From Fabrea salina (lineage: Eukaryota; Ciliophora; Heterotrichea; Heterotrichida; Fabreidae), in assembly GCA_022984795.1 (NCBI GenBank), contig JALIHJ010000021.1, forward strand, positions 124,001 to 188,000: 64,000 bases of DNA, read 5' to 3'. A program made the translations under genes and the position numbers. This document shows positions 59,536 to 64,000 of the stretch, piece by piece (the stretch's first letter is position 1; every line of letters begins with the position of its first letter). The notes beneath the pieces were generated by a model. It worked only from the letters and a program-made list of their open reading frames with translations, made no database searches and was not told the DNA's origin.

Positions 59536-60888
59536 ATGAGAAACCTTAAAAACCCTAATCCTCTTTCAGCTATATCTAATGTTAAACCTGAAAGAAGAGG
59601 TTTAGTGGAACCTGTGATATCTCGAACTAGTCTCAATAAAAAACTTGAAAGGGGTTTAAAGAACCTTTTGGACGATCAGAAATCAGGATTTCAAAGCCTC
59701 TTGAGTAAAGGCAGTTTAAAGTTCATAGACAGAGTGATGTTTGACGCAGGGGAGGGGCGGAGCAGCTCCAGTTCCTGTGCAAGTAGCTCTGGCAGCTGCA
59801 CTACCTTGCAAACTAGGTTCTGCGAAGACAGCAATTCTAAGTACCAAGCACAGCTTAGAAACCAAATCAAAAGTAATAGTTACCTAGAATGCATACTGAC
59901 TTGCAAACCCCAAGTTAAATTCCAGGACATTGCTGGCAACGAGTACCTAAAAGAAATCCTAAATGAAAGTTTATTTTTGCCCAGAGTAATTCCAAAACTT
60001 TTTAAAAATATTCGCGGAAAGCCTCGAATCTGGAATAAAGTTCTGTTGTACGGACCTCCTGGAGTGGGCAAAACTATGATTGCACAAGCAATTTGTGGAG
60101 AGTCAGGAGCTACTTGTTTTTGGGTTTCACTTAGTGACCTTGTTTCGAAGTTCATTGGAGAGAGCGAAAAGTTAATTCACATTCTGTTCCAAATGGCACA
60201 AGAAAACAGCCCTTCTGTTATTGTGTTTGATGAAATCGACTCTTTAGTGAGGAAAAGAACTGACGAAGAAAACGAAACTGAACGCCGCATTAAAACTGAA
60301 TTCTTGAGAAAGATGGACCAAGTTCAAAGCCCGGGAGGCGAAGTGATCATAGTAGGCACTACCAACATGCCTTGGGAAATCGACATTGCTGCTTTGAGAA
60401 GGTTCGACCGCAGAGTGTTGGTTCCTTTGCCTAACAAAAGCACTAGATCAGAGATCATCAAACTCCACTTAGGCGAAAGTCACGAACTAACTGAAGAAGA
60501 CTTTGAGTACTTAGCAGAACTTACAAGCGGATACTCAGGGTCAGACATAAGTGTCATTTGTAACGAAGCCTTACTGAAGCCTGTAAAAATGCTGCAGTAT
60601 TCAAGTTACTTCAAAGAAATGTGGATAGACGGGTGCAGGTTTTGGAGTCCTTGTGAAAAGACCGAAGAAGGCTCTGTAAGTATGAACTTAACTTCACTTG
60701 ACCCCTCTGAGTTACTGCTGCGCAAAGTCAGTATTAAAGACTTTAAGTCAAGTATCCAAAACTGCAAACCCACTGTTCAGTCCAGCTTAACTGAGCATTA
60801 CACAAACTTCCTTTACAAATTCGGCCACACTGAACAAAAGCACTCCTTAAAAGCTGTAGACCGAGGGCACTTAAGCTACTTTTGTTAG
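59536..60888 (+). CDS. VPS4/meiotic-clade AAA ATPase without visible MIT domain
   Basis: A 450-aa AAA ATPase. Walker A GPPGVGKT is at 173-180, Walker B VIVFDEIDSL, sensor/arginine region ALRRFDRRVLVPLP, and DIAGNEYLKEIL before it. The C-terminal segment VSIKDFKSSIQNCKPTVQSS...FLYKFG parallels the Vps4 C-terminal helix (DF...A..P.V...-FG). Vps4 disassembles ESCRT-III; katanin and spastin are the nearest alternatives. The N-terminal ~120 residues carry a Ser-rich tract (SSSSSCASSSGSC) and no obvious MIT domain, so it may be a divergent paralog. An ALIX gene lies at 39240. Stop is TAG. Confidence 0.88.
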   Translation: MRNLKNPNPLSAISNVKPERRGLVEPVISRTSLNKKLERGLKNLLDDQKSGFQSLLSKGSLKFIDRVMFDAGEGRSSSSSCASSSGSCTTLQTRFCEDSNSKYQAQLRNQIKSNSYLECILTCKPQVKFQDIAGNEYLKEILNESLFLPRVIPKLFKNIRGKPRIWNKVLLYGPPGVGKTMIAQAICGESGATCFWVSLSDLVSKFIGESEKLIHILFQMAQENSPSVIVFDEIDSLVRKRTDEENETERRIKTEFLRKMDQVQSPGGEVIIVGTTNMPWEIDIAALRRFDRRVLVPLPNKSTRSEIIKLHLGESHELTEEDFEYLAELTSGYSGSDISVICNEALLKPVKMLQYSSYFKEMWIDGCRFWSPCEKTEEGSVSMNLTSLDPSELLLRKVSIKDFKSSIQNCKPTVQSSLTEHYTNFLYKFGHTEQKHSLKAVDRGHLSYFC

Positions 60889-60926
60889 CAATTCACTAAA
60901 TTTAAAAATCCTTTTAATTTTGATAA

Positions 60927-63900
60927 ATGAAAAACAGTTTTGATTCTGAGCTTTCAAAGCAAAGTCCTGAAAGGTTCCACAGACACTCGCAGTCTACCCA
61001 GTCTTTTATAAGTTCTTTGCACTCTAAGCTGCTTTCGCTTGAACAAAAGTACTCAGACTTTGTGACTCACTGCACAGATTTGCTTCAAGAACCCTCTAAA
61101 ATTCCAAATCTAGAAAAGAAAGCTACTTTAGACTTCACTGAAAAGTCTATAAGTTCTAGTTTTGAAGAGGCAGTTGAAAAGTTGAACCAAGCCTTTGGTG
61201 TGGGTTCTCTTCAGAAGTCCCAAAGCATCATTGAAAATTTAAAGAATCAAGTAAACCACCAAGTCCAGAAGCTCAAAGACGAAAACCAAACTTACAAGCA
61301 ACAACTAAGAGACCAAACCCCTTACTCAACTGAAAGTGCTGAGTTCAAACAAATAAAACCCCAAACACCCAATTCCCGGCCCAGAAGACAAACTGCAAAT
61401 ACAGTTTCTAAAAGCTTTGACTTCAACCACTCACCCAAAATCAAGTTCCGAGTAAACAGAAAAACTCCTAGAAAAAGACTTCACAGCCAAATTTTAGGAA
61501 TCACTCCTCCTAAACTAAAGGAGTACAGTCCTTTAAGGTCCCAGTCCCCCATAGGAAGGTCTGAGTCACCTATTCAGTTCCACAAAGAAAAAAAACTTTA
61601 CAAAAAGTCACCTCTAAAGTTTTCTAAACTATTCAAAACAAGCAAAAAGCTAGTAGAGCATTCCAGAAAAATCCAAAAAGCAGTTGAACTAAAAGACCCA
61701 GACTTAGAAGTCTTTTTAAAGAAGTGCGAGAAAACCCGAAGCGACTTAACTAAACTTTTCAAACTCATTCAGAGTGAAGGATCTAAAAACATCGAAATAA
61801 ACACTGAAATAAGTATTTTTCAAACTGAGGAACTCAAGAAGAAAGTCGAACTCAAAAACCAAAAAGTAAAAGAACTCAAGGACTCTTTGCAGTTGCTTAA
61901 AAAAGAAAACCAAGAACTAAGGAACTTTAAAAAACCCAAACACTCAAGTTTAGGAGATAGTTGCAAAGAAATCTCTTCTGAACTCCAAAAAATCAAGGAT
62001 AACCTAAACCAGTATAAAGACCTTGAAAACAAACTCGGGTACTTAAAAACTGAAAACAAAACTTTAAAAGAAGCAAACACTCAGGCCCTTAGTAGCTTAG
62101 TAACCCCAATAAAGCAGAACTTAGCAGCTTATGAAAACTTAGGTCAAGAGTTTCAAACGGCCTTTGACAAAATACTTTCCAAAATAACCAACTCCACCTT
62201 GCTTGTAAAAAATTTCCTAAAAAGCACCAAAAACACCCAAGAAACCCGCATGATTCCAAAAAAAGAACTCCAAAACTTAGTTCCTCAAAAAACTCAAAAC
62301 CTACTTGACTCACTCACTAAAGAAAACTCACAACTCAAAAGTCAAGTTACTGAGTACCAAACCCAAGTTGAAGAACTCCAACAAAACACCAGAATTCATG
62401 AAGTTTTTCAACTAATTAACGAAAAAAACCAACTAGAAAAGAACCTAAGCGACTTAAAAGAAGAAAGAACCAAACAAGAACACATTATTTACCAACTCAA
62501 CCAAAACTTAGAACACCTTAAAAACAAAGACGCAAACAAAGTCAAAGAAATCCAAGAACTCAAAAGTGCCATAGAAAACGAAATCCAAAAGAACGATGAA
62601 GTCTCCAAAGAACTTATAACCAAAACAGACGAGTACCAAGAAATGTGCACCAAGTACTATCAACTCCAAAGACTCCAAAAAAACTCTAAAGAAACACCAC
62701 ACCAACCAACAGACTTACTAAATAAAATAAAGCTGCTTCGAGAAGAAAACCACAAACTCATGCAAAGGTCCAAAAAAGACTCTGAGTACATCAAGCAAAA
62801 AGAATCCGAAATAGAAAACTACATCAAAAAAGTCAAAGAACTCAGAAAAACAAGCACTACATCTAAGCACCTGAGTTCCTTTTTTGATGACTTCCAAAAA
62901 GCCACCTTGCAAAAACTAACTCAGTTCCAAATAAAGCTAACTCAAAAAGAAAATACCCTATCAAAAACTCTTAGAAAAACTAACAATTTAAAGTTGTACC
63001 TAAAACAAGAAAACTCAGCACTCAAGCAAGCTTTAAGTACCTCAAAGACTACACAGGGGAGACTCAAAGAAGTCATTGACGACTTAAAACTAGACAAATA
63101 CGAACTGAACCAAAAACTAAAAGACTACGACCAACTAACCAAACAACTCACAGAAAAGTCCACTGAGCTCTCTGAACTTTCTGAGCAAAACAAAAACTAT
63201 ATGCTAGAAAACATCAAACTCACTGAAGAAAAAACTCGCAGTGAACAACTCATTCAAGAACTCACTCAAAACCTAGAAGAATCCAAAGAGTCTTTGAAGA
63301 AAACCCAACACCAAGTCCAAAGTATAGCTGAAGAAAAAGACTTGCTTGAGCAAAAATTAAGCATATCCACTTCGCAACTCTCTGAAAATCACACCAAAAA
63401 GCAAATTATGGATCTGCAACACCAAAACTTAGCCTTGGAAACTGAAAACGTCTCACTTCAAAAGTCCAAAATAAACATAGAGTCTTCTTATGCATGTTTG
63501 AATCAGGACTACGAAACCCTTAACCAAAACTACCAAAGCACCTTGGAAGAACTTAAATACTACCAAAAACTCAATGACTCACTTCAAACACTCAAACAAG
63601 AAAACAAAGAACTCCAAACAGCTTTGAGCAATGAAAAAGTAGTTTCGGCAAGCTTAACCAAACAGCTCAAAAACGAACAAGTTACCCACTCAACCAACGT
63701 AAAGTCTTTGGAGGCTGAACTAGAATATGTTAGGTCTAACAGTTTTGTTGCTGATGGGTCTTTTCGCTTAGACACTGATAAAACCGAAACCTTAAGCATT
63801 GAAAAAACACCTACTAAACAAACTAATGTTTTAAACGAACTTACGGACCAAATAGTTGAGTTCATTGAATCTGATAGGGAACTTCCAAGTGAACTCAGTG

Positions 63901-64000
63901 ACTTATCTGAAAAACTCAACAGAGTCAAATCAAAGCACTCTAAAAGACTCCAAAGTTTAGAAGAATTCCATAATACACCTAGTTCAGTGTTCAGACTTGA
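60927..64000 (+). CDS. Very long coiled-coil protein (partial, runs off the right edge)
   Basis: From the ATG at 60927 (context TTGATAAATG) the frame is open to the window edge, 1024 codons without stop. The N-terminal ~260 residues are Ser/Pro/Lys-rich with short coiled segments and basic stretches (FRVNRKTPRKRLHSQ). From ~270 on it is almost continuous coiled coil (KQEEI-free heptads such as LKNQKVKELKDSLQLLKKE, LEKNLSDLKEERT). I verified codon continuity at several internal points. Such proteins build fibres, centriole/basal-body links or cortex filaments. No globular domain is visible in the part present. Antisense frames are also open here, probably an effect of biased codon use. Confidence 0.78.
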   Translation, partial: MKNSFDSELSKQSPERFHRHSQSTQSFISSLHSKLLSLEQKYSDFVTHCTDLLQEPSKIPNLEKKATLDFTEKSISSSFEEAVEKLNQAFGVGSLQKSQSIIENLKNQVNHQVQKLKDENQTYKQQLRDQTPYSTESAEFKQIKPQTPNSRPRRQTANTVSKSFDFNHSPKIKFRVNRKTPRKRLHSQILGITPPKLKEYSPLRSQSPIGRSESPIQFHKEKKLYKKSPLKFSKLFKTSKKLVEHSRKIQKAVELKDPDLEVFLKKCEKTRSDLTKLFKLIQSEGSKNIEINTEISIFQTEELKKKVELKNQKVKELKDSLQLLKKENQELRNFKKPKHSSLGDSCKEISSELQKIKDNLNQYKDLENKLGYLKTENKTLKEANTQALSSLVTPIKQNLAAYENLGQEFQTAFDKILSKITNSTLLVKNFLKSTKNTQETRMIPKKELQNLVPQKTQNLLDSLTKENSQLKSQVTEYQTQVEELQQNTRIHEVFQLINEKNQLEKNLSDLKEERTKQEHIIYQLNQNLEHLKNKDANKVKEIQELKSAIENEIQKNDEVSKELITKTDEYQEMCTKYYQLQRLQKNSKETPHQPTDLLNKIKLLREENHKLMQRSKKDSEYIKQKESEIENYIKKVKELRKTSTTSKHLSSFFDDFQKATLQKLTQFQIKLTQKENTLSKTLRKTNNLKLYLKQENSALKQALSTSKTTQGRLKEVIDDLKLDKYELNQKLKDYDQLTKQLTEKSTELSELSEQNKNYMLENIKLTEEKTRSEQLIQELTQNLEESKESLKKTQHQVQSIAEEKDLLEQKLSISTSQLSENHTKKQIMDLQHQNLALETENVSLQKSKINIESSYACLNQDYETLNQNYQSTLEELKYYQKLNDSLQTLKQENKELQTALSNEKVVSASLTKQLKNEQVTHSTNVKSLEAELEYVRSNSFVADGSFRLDTDKTETLSIEKTPTKQTNVLNELTDQIVEFIESDRELPSELSDLSEKLNRVKSKHSKRLQSLEEFHNTPSSVFRL

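Noticed and set aside
1-64000. UGA = tryptophan code (Blepharisma-like)
   Set aside because: No long frame contains in-frame TGA although Trp is frequent (always TGG), and two genes appear to end with TGA.
60927-64000. Several 65-115 aa antisense frames at the right end
   Set aside because: They lie opposite a continuous 1024-codon coiled-coil frame and consist of hydrophobic Phe/Leu/Ser runs, as expected from the complement of Lys/Glu/Gln-rich codons.

Overview
The window is macronuclear-type DNA of a heterotrich ciliate, most likely Stentor or a close relative. Three observations support this. (1) Eight broken reading frames are restored by removing exactly 15-nt introns of the form GTAAGTTTTACTTAG, a size described only for heterotrichs. 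(2) The code looks standard: no long ORF contains in-frame TGA, TAG or TAA, and TAA, TAG and TGA all end genes. This argues against Blepharisma (UGA=Trp) and Condylostoma-type codes. (3) The gene content is that of a motile, ciliated, phagotrophic cell (DNAAF5, CDPK, WNK, NEK, Atg8, retromer, adaptin, ALIX). Species assignment is inference. 

The DNA is extremely compact. I count 49 genes plus one gene relic, with only about 1.6 kb (roughly 2.5 %) lying between them. Head-to-tail neighbours are often 0-10 nt apart, two pairs overlap, two convergent pairs have zero spacing, and some divergent start codons are 4-20 bp apart. Almost every start codon is directly preceded by an A/T tract such as ATAA or TAAA. 

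Layout. 1-5.8 kb: partial BTB protein, unknown protein, WDR7/rabconnectin-3 beta, C11orf65/MFI-like protein. 5.9-10.8 kb: RPS15A and a 1471-aa putative mitochondrial protein. 10.8-17.7 kb: CDPK, cytosolic ENGase (GH85), membrane-anchored methyltransferase, PP4/PP6-like phosphatase, unknown. 17.8-21.3 kb: tandem MFS transporters with matching introns, secretory cyclophilin. 21.4-23.5 kb: two UQCRH-like hinge proteins, small membrane protein, mL41, TM coiled-coil. 23.5-31.3 kb: six minus-strand genes almost without spacers (RING receptor, beta-adaptin, SDHAF3, unknown, Tul1/Dsc1-like ligase, CTD-type phosphatase). 31.4-34.4 kb: Atg8, VPS26 (intron directly after the ATG), WNK kinase with a C-terminal PGBD-like module. 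34.4-37.9 kb: five minus-strand genes including two overlaps (GRAM, unknown, short Rrp43, REEP/Yop1, EH-domain). 37.9-44.5 kb: MFS, ALIX, PPP4R1-like, aspartic protease. 44.5-51.9 kb: DNAAF5, EF-hand, unknown, MAP3K, NEK with a reading-frame break. 52-54.3 kb: membrane-protein relic and a degenerate hybrid histidine kinase. 54.3-64 kb: EF-hand-like, MIF4G, RRP9, coiled-coil, VPS4-like AAA, and a long coiled-coil running off the edge. 

Functional themes are membrane traffic and endolysosome biology (WDR7, AP-beta, Atg8, VPS26, EH, ALIX, VPS4-like, REEP), mitochondria (SDHAF3, UQCRH pair, mL41), cilia assembly, and kinase/phosphatase signalling. I saw no CRISPR array, tRNA, rRNA, virus-like element or transposon. 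The only gene-poor stretch over 300 nt (51914-52741) holds the relic.
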